64,000 nt of DNA from Flagellimonas meridianipacifica. Lineage in GTDB: Bacteria > Bacteroidota > Bacteroidia > Flavobacteriales > Flavobacteriaceae. Under the pieces are notes generated by a model that was not told where the DNA came from, searched no databases, and saw nothing but the letters and a program-made list of their open reading frames with translations. Positions within the stretch are counted from its first letter, which is position 1; every line of letters starts with the position of its first letter. The stretch covers positions 372,001-436,000 of the forward strand of contig NZ_PVYX01000001.1 of NCBI RefSeq assembly GCF_003001695.1, in the 5' to 3' direction. This document shows, in pieces, positions 19,805-28,432 of the stretch. The position numbers and the translations under genes are program-made.

Positions 19805-21913
19805 TTATCCTTTAACGCTGGCAAGTCTTCGCTCAGCGCCCTTGATATTATTCAACTTTAAGTCTTTCAGAACATTGATGGCCTCCTCTACATAAATGTC
19901 TTTTGCCAAATTCTTGTGCCAACGGTTACGTTTTTCACGAAGCACTGAATCTTGGGTAAACAACTCAGTCTCGTATTTTAATGATTCAAAGGTCAGCTCA
20001 GAATCGTAATCTCTCAAGCTTTTGAATTGCTCGGATTTTTTCTTCGCTTTTTCCTCACGCTGCTTATAAGCGTCATAATTCAACGAAACTGTGGTTTCAT
20101 CTTGCTGTTCTTTCAGCCATTTGGCATTTTCTTCAATCAATTCTATATACGGATTTTCAGACATTCTTTTTTTGCTATTGGCAATGGTGGTCTCAAAATC
20201 AATGTAACCATCCCAAGCCTCATAATCCGCTGCTGAAATCCTATCCCATTCCAATGGGTTTTCCTGGTCTCTCTCGCCCAAATCAATATAGCTGTATCGG
20301 TCTGGAACGACAATATCACTCTTAACCCCTTCCAATTGAGTTGAACCTCCGTTGATTCTATAAAATTTTTGAGTAGTCAATTTTATGGCTCCCAAATTTC
20401 CGTGCTCATTACTTCGCACAATGTTATCAAGTGGAATCACATTTTGAACGGTTCCCTTACCAAAAGTCTGCTTACTACCAATTACAACTGCTCTTTTATA
20501 ATCCTGCATAGCGGCTGCCAAGATTTCCGAAGCTGATGCGGACAGTTCATTAACCAATATTACCAATGGACCATCCCACTGGATTCTTTCATCCTTATCC
20601 TCATGAACTTCTTTGCGTTGACCGGATGATCTTACTTGCACAATAGGTCCATCTTTAATGAACAGACCCGCCATATCCACAACGGTTTTCAAAGAACCTC
20701 CACCATTGTCCCTTAAATCAAGGATAATTCCTTCAACACCTTCCTCTTTAAGTCGTTCCACTTCTTTGGCTACGTCGGTGGCCGCGTTTCTTTCTGTGTA
20801 ATCCTCAAAATCCACATAAAACTTAGGAAGATTAATCAATCCATACTTATTGCCTTCTTCTTTGACTGTGGCGGATTTAGCATAGGATTCTTCAAGCATA
20901 ACCACATCTCTGGTTATGGAAACCTCTTCAATTGTTCCATCAACTCGACGCACGGTCAAATCCACAATGGAACCTTTAGGGCCTTTTATAAGTTTAATGG
21001 CATCATCCAAACGCATACCCACAATATCCGTTGGTTCTTCACCATCTTGTCCTACTTTTAGTATTTCATCACCTACCTCGAGGCTTTGTTCTCTCCAAAC
21101 AGGACCTCCAGAAATGATTTCAACAACTTTAGCTCCTTCTGGTTTTTTCTGTAATCTGGCACCAATACCTTCAAACTTACCGGACATACCTATATCAAAC
21201 CTTTCTTTATCATCGGGTGCGAAATAATAGGTATGAGGGTCAAACTCATCCACTATGGTGTTGATGTATTGAACAAACCAATCCTTACGCTCTAAATCAT
21301 TGACAAAGTCAAAGAATTCACTTAAGGTATTTTCCGTAGTTTTTCTTGCCTCAGCTTCCAACTCAGATTCAGACAAGTTATCCTCATTCTCATTAAGCTT
21401 GTTATCATACACCCCTAAGGTATTGTACTTAAGTTGTTGCCTCCACCTTTCACGTAGTTGCTTCTTACTGGCGGCGAACTCCTGATCTTTGTAGTCTATG
21501 TTGATGGTTTCCTGCTTGCTATAGTCAAAAGGAGTTTCCAAAACATCTTTGTAAATCTCTTCAGCTTCTCCCATCCGCTTCATGAGTCGTTGGTACACAA
21601 TGTTGAAGAAAGTGATATCGGTATTCTTGATTTCGTCATCAATCATGAACCGGTACTTTTCAAATTCCCTAAGGTCACTTGCCAAGAAATAACGCTTAGT
21701 CGGGTCAAGAATATCAATGAAATCATCAAAGACATTGGAAGAAAAACTATCATTAAGGTTTTTGGGCTCATAATGCCCCTTTTCCAGCACATAAGTAATC
21801 AAATCCAACAACAACTTATCCTTGTCATCGTTTTCGAAAGATTTATTTGTAAAGCTGCACGATGCTACAGCTACCAGAATCACTAAAAATGCCAGCGTGA
21901 AATTCTTTTTCAT
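19805..21913 (-). CDS. prc: Carboxy-terminal processing protease (Tsp/Prc family)
   Basis: About 702 residues from the chosen start MKKNFTLAF at 21913 (an earlier Met at 21937 would put eight residues before the signal peptide). A lipobox-like end (VAVASCS) suggests a lipoprotein. Domain order: N-terminal helical domain, PDZ domain (GKFEGIGARLQKKPEG to KGPKGSIVDLTV), and S41 protease core with the catalytic Ser in NELSASASEIL and Lys in QTFGKGTVQ, then a long helical C-terminal domain (DUF3340 type). It trims periplasmic proteins at their C-termini. Lipidation is inferred from the Cys position. Confidence 0.94.
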   Translation of the reverse strand: MKKNFTLAFLVILVAVASCSFTNKSFENDDKDKLLLDLITYVLEKGHYEPKNLNDSFSSNVFDDFIDILDPTKRYFLASDLREFEKYRFMIDDEIKNTDITFFNIVYQRLMKRMGEAEEIYKDVLETPFDYSKQETINIDYKDQEFAASKKQLRERWRQQLKYNTLGVYDNKLNENEDNLSESELEAEARKTTENTLSEFFDFVNDLERKDWFVQYINTIVDEFDPHTYYFAPDDKERFDIGMSGKFEGIGARLQKKPEGAKVVEIISGGPVWREQSLEVGDEILKVGQDGEEPTDIVGMRLDDAIKLIKGPKGSIVDLTVRRVDGTIEEVSITRDVVMLEESYAKSATVKEEGNKYGLINLPKFYVDFEDYTERNAATDVAKEVERLKEEGVEGIILDLRDNGGGSLKTVVDMAGLFIKDGPIVQVRSSGQRKEVHEDKDERIQWDGPLVILVNELSASASEILAAAMQDYKRAVVIGSKQTFGKGTVQNVIPLDNIVRSNEHGNLGAIKLTTQKFYRINGGSTQLEGVKSDIVVPDRYSYIDLGERDQENPLEWDRISAADYEAWDGYIDFETTIANSKKRMSENPYIELIEENAKWLKEQQDETTVSLNYDAYKQREEKAKKKSEQFKSLRDYDSELTFESLKYETELFTQDSVLREKRNRWHKNLAKDIYVEEAINVLKDLKLNNIKGAERRLASVKG

Positions 21914-22114
21914 AAAAGTGGTATTTGTTGGGTGCAAATACGATGGGCTTACCTCACCAAATCCGCGTTACATTAATCTTTTTTCTTTTTCTATGAATTC
22001 CCTAAGATACTGAAAAAACCATGCCAGAAGGGAAGACCCCGTATAATTTTTTGTTAAACGAGCTCGTCTTCATATCCCTATGAAAACGTATTTTTGGACC
22101 GTTAATTATATAAA

Positions 22115-22894
22115 ATGGATAAACCGCTCATTTTAGTGACAAATGATGATGGAATAACGGCTCCCGGTCTACGTGCCTTGATAAAAACCATGAAGGATAT
22201 TGGGGATGTCATTGTGGTCGCCCCCGACAGCCCACAAAGTGGTATGGGGCATGCAATTACCATTGACAATACCTTGTATTCTAAAAAGGTTGTGATTGAT
22301 ACCGAACAGGGCGCTCCAGCCGAATATAGTTGTAGCGGAACACCAGCTGATTGCGTAAAACTGGCCCTTCAGGAAATCTTGGACCGTAAACCGGATATTT
22401 GTGTGAGTGGAATCAACCATGGTTCCAATTCGTCTATCAACGTAATCTATTCTGGGACCATGAGCGCAGCCATTGAAGCGGGTATTGAAGGAGTTCCCGC
22501 CATAGGTTTTTCACTATGCGATTATTCTTGGGACGCCAATTTTGAACCGGCTTTGAGGGCTGTCAAAAAAATTGTATCCCAAGCCCTGAGCTATGGCATT
22601 CCGAAAGGAACCGTTCTCAATGTAAACATTCCCAAATCAGATATCGAACCCAAAGGAATAAAGGTCTGTAGGCAGGCGAGGGCCAACTGGAAAGAAAAAT
22701 TTGATAAAAGAACAAGCCCAACCGGAAAGGATTACTATTGGCTTACAGGGGAGTTTGAACTATTGGACAAGGGTGAGGATACTGATGAGTGGGCCTTGGC
22801 AAATGGATACGTTTCCGTGGTTCCTACCCAGTTTGATCTCACCGCGCATCACATAATTCCACAAATTAATAATTGGAGTTTAAATGAATCGTAA
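22115..22894 (+). CDS. surE: 5'/3'-nucleotidase SurE
   Basis: A 259-residue enzyme of usual length. The metal-binding motif TNDDGITAPG lies at residues 8-17 and the conserved GTPADCVKLAL and SGINHGSN segments follow. SurE dephosphorylates nucleoside monophosphates and short polyphosphates in the cytoplasm. A TATTTTTG box at 22089-22096 may be its promoter, though no clear -33 element was seen. Its stop overlaps the next gene's start by 11 bp. Confidence 0.95.
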   Translation: MDKPLILVTNDDGITAPGLRALIKTMKDIGDVIVVAPDSPQSGMGHAITIDNTLYSKKVVIDTEQGAPAEYSCSGTPADCVKLALQEILDRKPDICVSGINHGSNSSINVIYSGTMSAAIEAGIEGVPAIGFSLCDYSWDANFEPALRAVKKIVSQALSYGIPKGTVLNVNIPKSDIEPKGIKVCRQARANWKEKFDKRTSPTGKDYYWLTGEFELLDKGEDTDEWALANGYVSVVPTQFDLTAHHIIPQINNWSLNES

Positions 22895-23171
22895 AAAAGA
22901 AATTATCATAGGTTTTGTGTTAGGAATTATTGCAAACACCATAGGAACCCTTTTGTATATTTTGTTGTTTTCGGACTTGGGAATTATAGAAACCTACAGC
23001 GCTGCCGTGGAGCAAGGACATATTGGCAGTTTATTGGCGTTGGGAGCCATTTTAAATCTTGTTGCGTTTTTCGGTTTCCTACGGCTAAAACGGGATTACC
23101 GTGCAAGGGGTGTTATGATTGCCACATTGCTAACCGCTTTGATAATCCTATATTATAAATTAACAGGCTGA
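22884..23171 (+). CDS. Small three-helix membrane protein between surE and lpxB
   Basis: A 95-residue protein with three predicted transmembrane segments (about 7-29, 48-66 and 74-92) and a basic N-terminus (MNRKKEI). It overlaps surE by 11 bp and precedes lpxB by 18 bp, so it is co-transcribed with both. No family motif was recognised. The conserved position between surE and lpxB in related genomes suggests an envelope role, but that is inference. Confidence 0.75.
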   Translation: MNRKKEIIIGFVLGIIANTIGTLLYILLFSDLGIIETYSAAVEQGHIGSLLALGAILNLVAFFGFLRLKRDYRARGVMIATLLTALIILYYKLTG

Positions 23172-23189
23172 TACTGAATCCTCTTTGTA

Positions 23190-24302
23190 ATGAAGTACTA
23201 TATAATTGCTGGCGAAGCCTCCGGAGACCTGCATGGTTCCAACCTCATCAAAGCCCTTAAAGAGCAGGATACCTCTGCACAAATTCGTTGTTGGGGCGGG
23301 GATTTGATGCGTAGCGCAGGTGGCGAGTTGGCCAAACATTACAAGGATATGGCCTTTATGGGATTTTTGGAGGTCATCAAAAATATCCCGACCATCTTTA
23401 AAAACATTCGATTTTGCAAAGAAGACATACAGCGGTTTAATCCAGATTTGGTTGTCTTTATTGATTTTTCCGGATTTAATCTCAGGATTGCCAAATGGGC
23501 CAAAAGCCAGGGATTTTCCACTAATTATTACATTTCCCCGCAAATATGGGCATCACGCGAAGACAGAATCAAAAAAATCAAAAGAGACATTGACCATATG
23601 TATGTCATTCTTCCTTTTGAAAAGGATTTTTATGAAAAAAAGCATGGATATCCCGTCGATTTTGTCGGACACCCTTTGATTGATGCCATCGCAAATACTT
23701 CAATCCAAGACGAAGCCGTCTTTAGAAGAAATAATAATCTAGATAGCAATAAACCCATCATTGCTTTGTTACCAGGAAGTCGGAAACAGGAAGTTCAAAA
23801 GATGCTATCTATCATGCTTTCGGTTCAAAAAAAGTATTCCGAGTATCAATTTGTAATCGCTGGGGCTCCCAGTTTATCTGATGAGTTCTACGCCACCTTT
23901 AAGGAAGGAAACACCGTAGGATTTGTATCCAACCAAACCTATGCCCTCCTTACATATGCTCACGCTGCACTGGTAACCAGCGGCACGGCAACTTTAGAAA
24001 CTGCTCTTTTTAATGTTCCCCAAGTAGTGTGCTACAAAGGGAATTGGATTTCATACCAAATCGCCAAACGCATTATTACTTTGGACTATATATCATTGGT
24101 CAATCTAATCATGGACAAGGAAGTGGTCAAAGAATTGATTCAAGATGACTTAACCACCACTAACCTCAGAAACGAGCTCACCAAAATTCTAGATGGGCCG
24201 GAACGAGAGAGGATTTTAAAGGACTATACGCTATTAAAACAGAAGTTAGGTGGACAAGGAGCCAGTCAAAAAGCGGCACAATTACTCATCAAAAATGCTT
24301 AG
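23190..24302 (+). CDS. lpxB: Lipid-A-disaccharide synthase
   Basis: A 370-residue GT19-family glycosyltransferase. The N-terminal YYIIAGEASGDLHGSNLI motif, the YYISPQIWASRE segment and the C-terminal donor-binding region (LLPGSRKQEV, TSGTATLETAL) are all typical. It joins UDP-2,3-diacylglucosamine and lipid X to form the disaccharide backbone of lipid A at the inner membrane. Together with lptE and lptC in this window it shows a full LPS outer membrane. It lies in the surE cluster and is followed 21 bp later by an NlpC/P60 gene. Confidence 0.96.
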   Translation: MKYYIIAGEASGDLHGSNLIKALKEQDTSAQIRCWGGDLMRSAGGELAKHYKDMAFMGFLEVIKNIPTIFKNIRFCKEDIQRFNPDLVVFIDFSGFNLRIAKWAKSQGFSTNYYISPQIWASREDRIKKIKRDIDHMYVILPFEKDFYEKKHGYPVDFVGHPLIDAIANTSIQDEAVFRRNNNLDSNKPIIALLPGSRKQEVQKMLSIMLSVQKKYSEYQFVIAGAPSLSDEFYATFKEGNTVGFVSNQTYALLTYAHAALVTSGTATLETALFNVPQVVCYKGNWISYQIAKRIITLDYISLVNLIMDKEVVKELIQDDLTTTNLRNELTKILDGPERERILKDYTLLKQKLGGQGASQKAAQLLIKNA

Positions 24303-24335
24303 ATTTACGTTCCAAGAAGTAAATTGTATTCTTGG

Positions 24336-24881
24336 ATGTTGCGAAAAATAATTGGTTTGCTTTGCATTTTTGCAGTAATAAGCTGCGGAACGAGCAAAAA
24401 ACGAACGTACAGCAAGACCCGAACCGTCACGGTAGAGGGGTCATCCGAGGAGACTAACCTCACTCCGAAGATTTCCAAAAGGGAAAAAAAGAAGAACCAA
24501 AAGGCCAAGGACATCATTGCCACGGCCATGACCTTTAATGGTACCCGATATAAATTTGGAGGGACAACAAGAAAAGGTATGGATTGTTCAGGACTTGTAT
24601 ATGCGAGTCTAAAGGAACATGAGATTATTTTTCCACGCACGTCATATCAAATGGCCGAAGTGGGAAAGCGAATTAAAGTTGGACAGGTTCAGAAAGGAGA
24701 CCTGCTTTTTTTTAAGACCAGTAAAAGCGGAAAACGCATCAACCATGTTGGATTGGTAGTCGACGTAAAAGGAGACGATATCAAGTTCATACACTCCACA
24801 ACCTCACGTGGCGTGATAGTCTCTTCCCTAAGGGAAGGGTTCTGGAACTACTCCTTTGTGAAGGCGACTCGAATCCTATAA
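24336..24881 (+). CDS. NlpC/P60 family lipoprotein (C40 cysteine peptidase)
   Basis: About 181 residues from MLRKIIG (24336); four codons further upstream another Met (24324) is possible. The signal peptide ends in a lipobox VISCG, so it is a lipoprotein. After a basic, Lys-rich linker, the C40 domain has the catalytic Cys in MDCSGLV, the His in INHVGLVV and a third polar residue region FIHSTTSRG. Such enzymes cleave D-Glu-mesoDAP bonds in peptidoglycan stems, so it likely trims the cell wall from the outer membrane. Its stop overlaps the comEC start. Confidence 0.92.
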   Translation: MLRKIIGLLCIFAVISCGTSKKRTYSKTRTVTVEGSSEETNLTPKISKREKKKNQKAKDIIATAMTFNGTRYKFGGTTRKGMDCSGLVYASLKEHEIIFPRTSYQMAEVGKRIKVGQVQKGDLLFFKTSKSGKRINHVGLVVDVKGDDIKFIHSTTSRGVIVSSLREGFWNYSFVKATRIL

Positions 24882-26878
24882 TGCGAATTTTTGATTTTGT
24901 ATCGGTCAAACTGACCTTACTATTGATTTTTGGGATAATCTTGGGGTTCTACTTGGAACCTCAATTGCTATCCATATTCCTTATTTTGATTTTGTCCCTT
25001 GCCCTATTGGGTTGGACGTGGCGGATTCAAAAATTCTTTTTATGGCCATTGGCATCTTCAATGGTTTGCATCGGTATTTTCATTACCGCCATTGCTCTTG
25101 GACAAGCACTACCAAATCACTACTCCCATTTTGATATGGAAGAGACTGGTGTTTGGCAACTAAAAATCATTGAAGTCCTTAAACCAAATCCCTATCAAGA
25201 ACGATATATTGCCAAAGTCAATGCTTTTGAAAGAAAGCAATGTATTGGAAAGCTGATTCTGAATATTTCAAAGGATTCCTCATTAATACCTTTTCAAGTG
25301 GATAATGAAGTAGTCCTCTTGGCTAAACTTGATGAGCTTCAATCTCCTTTGAACCCACATCAGTTTGATTACAAAGACTATTTGAAGAAACAGGGAATTC
25401 ATCACAAAATCACAATTTCTCCTGAGTCTATTTTAAAAAAGAAAAAAACCAGAGGCTCACTCTTCGGAACAGCAATGAAAATTAGGGAAAGTATCATAAA
25501 AAATCTATCCCAAGAAAAATTTGGCAAAGATGAATTTGGGGTTATCCAGGCTCTTTTGTTGGGAAAAAGAGATGATATTTCCGAAGAAACCTACACCAAT
25601 TATAAAAATGCAGGGGCGGTACATATTTTGGCTGTCTCCGGGTTGCATGTGGGTGTACTTCTCTTGTTATTTCAATTTTTACTTAAGCCATTGACCTTTC
25701 TTCCCAAGGGAGAGACCATACACTTGGGCACCGTAGTTCTTTTGCTTTGGGCCTATGCTTTTCTTGCAGGATTATCTCCATCTGTAGTAAGAGCGGTGAC
25801 CATGTTTTCTTTCTTAGCCTACGCTCAATACCTTAATAGACCAACAAATTCATTTAACATCATTGCACTTTCCATGTTCTTCATTTTGTTGATGCATCCT
25901 TTGGTCCTATTTCAGGTAGGTTTTCAAATGAGTTACGCTGCGGTGTTTGCCATTGTATGGATTTATCCCAAGCTACAACGATTTTGGTTTCCAGACCATT
26001 TTCTGGTTCGGAAAACTTGGCAGCTATTCTCGGTTAGTCTAGCAGCACAACTTGGCGTACTACCCATTAGCCTATTCTACTTTCATCAGTTCCCTATATT
26101 ATTTTTTGTTTCCAATTTATTGATTATTCCCTTTTTGGGAGTCATTTTAGGAACCGGTATTTTAACCATGATTCTTTCATTGGCAAACCTTCTTCCCGAA
26201 CCATTGGTCATTGGTTATAATTATAGTATTCGAATAATGAACGCTATCGTTTCTTGGGTAGCGGACCAGGAAAGCTTTGTGTTCAAGGAAATTCCATTGG
26301 ATGGCTTTCAAATGACCCTATTGTATGTTTTATTTATCAGCTTTGTGCTGGTTTTATCAAAACCTAAATTTAAATCTGTTTTGATGTTAAGTCTTGCCGT
26401 CATTGGGTTACAGGTTTTAGGTGTAAGAAGAGCGTTCCATCTTCAAAACAGCGCCAAATACCTTATTGTACATTCATCAAAAGCATCTGTATTGCTTCAT
26501 CAGCATGAAAAGCACCTGACTTCGTATACTTCGGATAGTACTTTAGTAGAAAAGATGACCATAAACTTTAAAATTGGAGAGCATTTGGAATTGATGGAAA
26601 ACAAGTCCATCGGAAACGCTCTTCGTATCAATTCAAAACAGATATATCGGGTGGATAGTTTCGCAGTCTTTCCCATTAAAAAAGATATAGACGTGCTATG
26701 GCTTTCCCAATCCCCAAAAATCAATTTGGAGCGTTGGCTGGATTCCTTGAAACCAAAAAAAGTGATTATGGATGGAACAAATTACAGGACCCACATAAAG
26801 CAGTGGAAGAAAACATGCATAAACAAAAAAATCCCTTTCCACGATACCCGTGAAAAGGGAGCTTATGTATTTAAATAG
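24881..26878 (+). CDS. comEC: ComEC/Rec2-family DNA-uptake channel protein
   Basis: A 665-residue polytopic membrane protein. The N-terminal DUF4131-type domain (to about 190) precedes the Competence domain, with the signature AVSGLHVGVLLLLFQF and several helices. The C-terminal region (about 520-665) sits where a metallo-beta-lactamase domain is usual, but no HxHxDH motif is present, so that domain is degenerate. The family forms the inner membrane channel for single-stranded DNA in natural transformation. The gene overlaps the NlpC/P60 gene by 1 bp and converges with the peptide transporter. Confidence 0.9.
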   Translation: MRIFDFVSVKLTLLLIFGIILGFYLEPQLLSIFLILILSLALLGWTWRIQKFFLWPLASSMVCIGIFITAIALGQALPNHYSHFDMEETGVWQLKIIEVLKPNPYQERYIAKVNAFERKQCIGKLILNISKDSSLIPFQVDNEVVLLAKLDELQSPLNPHQFDYKDYLKKQGIHHKITISPESILKKKKTRGSLFGTAMKIRESIIKNLSQEKFGKDEFGVIQALLLGKRDDISEETYTNYKNAGAVHILAVSGLHVGVLLLLFQFLLKPLTFLPKGETIHLGTVVLLLWAYAFLAGLSPSVVRAVTMFSFLAYAQYLNRPTNSFNIIALSMFFILLMHPLVLFQVGFQMSYAAVFAIVWIYPKLQRFWFPDHFLVRKTWQLFSVSLAAQLGVLPISLFYFHQFPILFFVSNLLIIPFLGVILGTGILTMILSLANLLPEPLVIGYNYSIRIMNAIVSWVADQESFVFKEIPLDGFQMTLLYVLFISFVLVLSKPKFKSVLMLSLAVIGLQVLGVRRAFHLQNSAKYLIVHSSKASVLLHQHEKHLTSYTSDSTLVEKMTINFKIGEHLELMENKSIGNALRINSKQIYRVDSFAVFPIKKDIDVLWLSQSPKINLERWLDSLKPKKVIMDGTNYRTHIKQWKKTCINKKIPFHDTREKGAYVFK

Positions 26879-26887
26879 TCCCAATCC

Positions 26888-28417
26888 CTAAGAACTCATA
26901 TCTACTTCTTGGTCTTCTGCTCCATGTGTCAGTCTTTTCAAAGGCTTCATGAGAAGGAGTACTAAAATCCCAAACAAAACCGCAAAAAGAAAAAGGCCTC
27001 CAAAGACTTTTAACTCACCGGCCTTTACTGAACTTTCACCTATTATACCAGCAACCTTGTTTCCTAATCCAGTTGCTGCCCAATACACACCCATCATTAA
27101 TGCCATATATCTGGCGGGGGCCAATTTGGTAAAAAATGACAGTGAAACTGGAGAAAGGCATAATTCCCCTAAAGTGTGGAACAAGTATGCCAAAACCAAC
27201 CAATACATGGCCGAACTTCCCTGGCTTTCGTATTGAAGTGATGCAAAAACCATATAGGCAAAACCAATACCCATAATTATTACCCCAACTGCCATTTTGA
27301 AGAGTGAAGTAGCTTCCTTTCCCTTAAGCTTTCTTCTTGCCCAAAATCCAGCAACGGCAACGGCAAAAAGGATAATAAACCCAGGGTTCGCCGATTGAAA
27401 CCATGCAGCTGGAACTTCCCAACCTAACAGCATCCTATTGGTTTTTTCTTGGGCGTAAAGATTCATCAGCCCTCCCATTTGTTCAAAACAACCCCAGAAT
27501 ACAATTACCATTAACAAGGAAATGAGCAGCACCACATAACGGTCCTTTTCAACTTTCCCGTTCAGGTTCTTATAAATCATCATCATCATACCCGTAATGA
27601 GTGAAAGGAAAATAAAAAGAATTCCAAATCCCCAACTATCTGCCCCTTCGTAGGTAAATCCAGCATAAACTGAATAGGCCAAAAGCAATACCACGATGCC
27701 CAATTGTAGTGGCGATTTAAACAGTTGGGAAAAAAGCTCTCCCAAACTGATATCCGAGGATTTTTCCTCTGCCGTGGGCGGATTACCCACATGCACCAAG
27801 AATCCTTGTCCATATAAATAAACTATAAGTCCCAAGAGCATTCCTATTCCTGCCATACCAAATCCGTAGTGCCAACCATAAACTTGGGCTACCAATCCAA
27901 CCGATAGAGAGGCCAAGAAGGAACCTAAATTGATGCCGACGTAGAAAATACTGAATCCTTTATCCCTACGAATATCGTTTTGCTTATATAGGCCTCCAAC
28001 CATTGTGGAGATATTGGGTTTGAGCATTCCCACGCCCAAAATCACAAAACCAAGACCTGTGTAATAGGCCCATAAATCATCAATGGCCAGAACTCCATGA
28101 CCTATAGTCAATAATATTGCACCAATGGTCACCGCTTTTTTCTGTCCTAAATATCTATCTGCCAAAAATCCACCGGGAATACTCATTACATAAACCAGCA
28201 TGGTATACCATCCATACAAGGCCAATGCTTCCGTAACTGTCCATCCTAAACCACTTTGTGGGTCATTTTCCAAGGTTTTTGCGGTCATGTACAATGTGAG
28301 CAGCGCACGCATTCCATAATAGGAAAAGCGCTCCCACATTTCTGTAAAAAAGAGCACGTAAAGGCCTACGGGATGTCCAAACAGTTCCCTTTGGTGTTTT
28401 GGTTTGATATCTGACAT
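26888..28417 (-). CDS. Proton-dependent oligopeptide (POT family) transporter
   Basis: A 509-residue MFS protein with 12-14 transmembrane helices. POT signatures are present: EMWERFSYYGMRALL in helix 1, FSIFYVGINLGSFLA in helix 5 and the GGFLADRYLGQKKAV loop. It imports di- and tripeptides with protons. It lies 15 bp downstream of the dipeptidyl peptidase gene on the same strand, making a functional pair: peptides are cut to dipeptides outside and then imported. Confidence 0.94.
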   Translation of the reverse strand: MSDIKPKHQRELFGHPVGLYVLFFTEMWERFSYYGMRALLTLYMTAKTLENDPQSGLGWTVTEALALYGWYTMLVYVMSIPGGFLADRYLGQKKAVTIGAILLTIGHGVLAIDDLWAYYTGLGFVILGVGMLKPNISTMVGGLYKQNDIRRDKGFSIFYVGINLGSFLASLSVGLVAQVYGWHYGFGMAGIGMLLGLIVYLYGQGFLVHVGNPPTAEEKSSDISLGELFSQLFKSPLQLGIVVLLLAYSVYAGFTYEGADSWGFGILFIFLSLITGMMMMIYKNLNGKVEKDRYVVLLISLLMVIVFWGCFEQMGGLMNLYAQEKTNRMLLGWEVPAAWFQSANPGFIILFAVAVAGFWARRKLKGKEATSLFKMAVGVIIMGIGFAYMVFASLQYESQGSSAMYWLVLAYLFHTLGELCLSPVSLSFFTKLAPARYMALMMGVYWAATGLGNKVAGIIGESSVKAGELKVFGGLFLFAVLFGILVLLLMKPLKRLTHGAEDQEVDMSS

Positions 28418-28432
28418 ATTGAGTTAGGTTGA

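Noticed and set aside
22020..22096. Full promoter for surE
   Set aside because: The TATTTTTG box fits but no -33 TTG lies at the right distance, so it is mentioned only in the gene entry.
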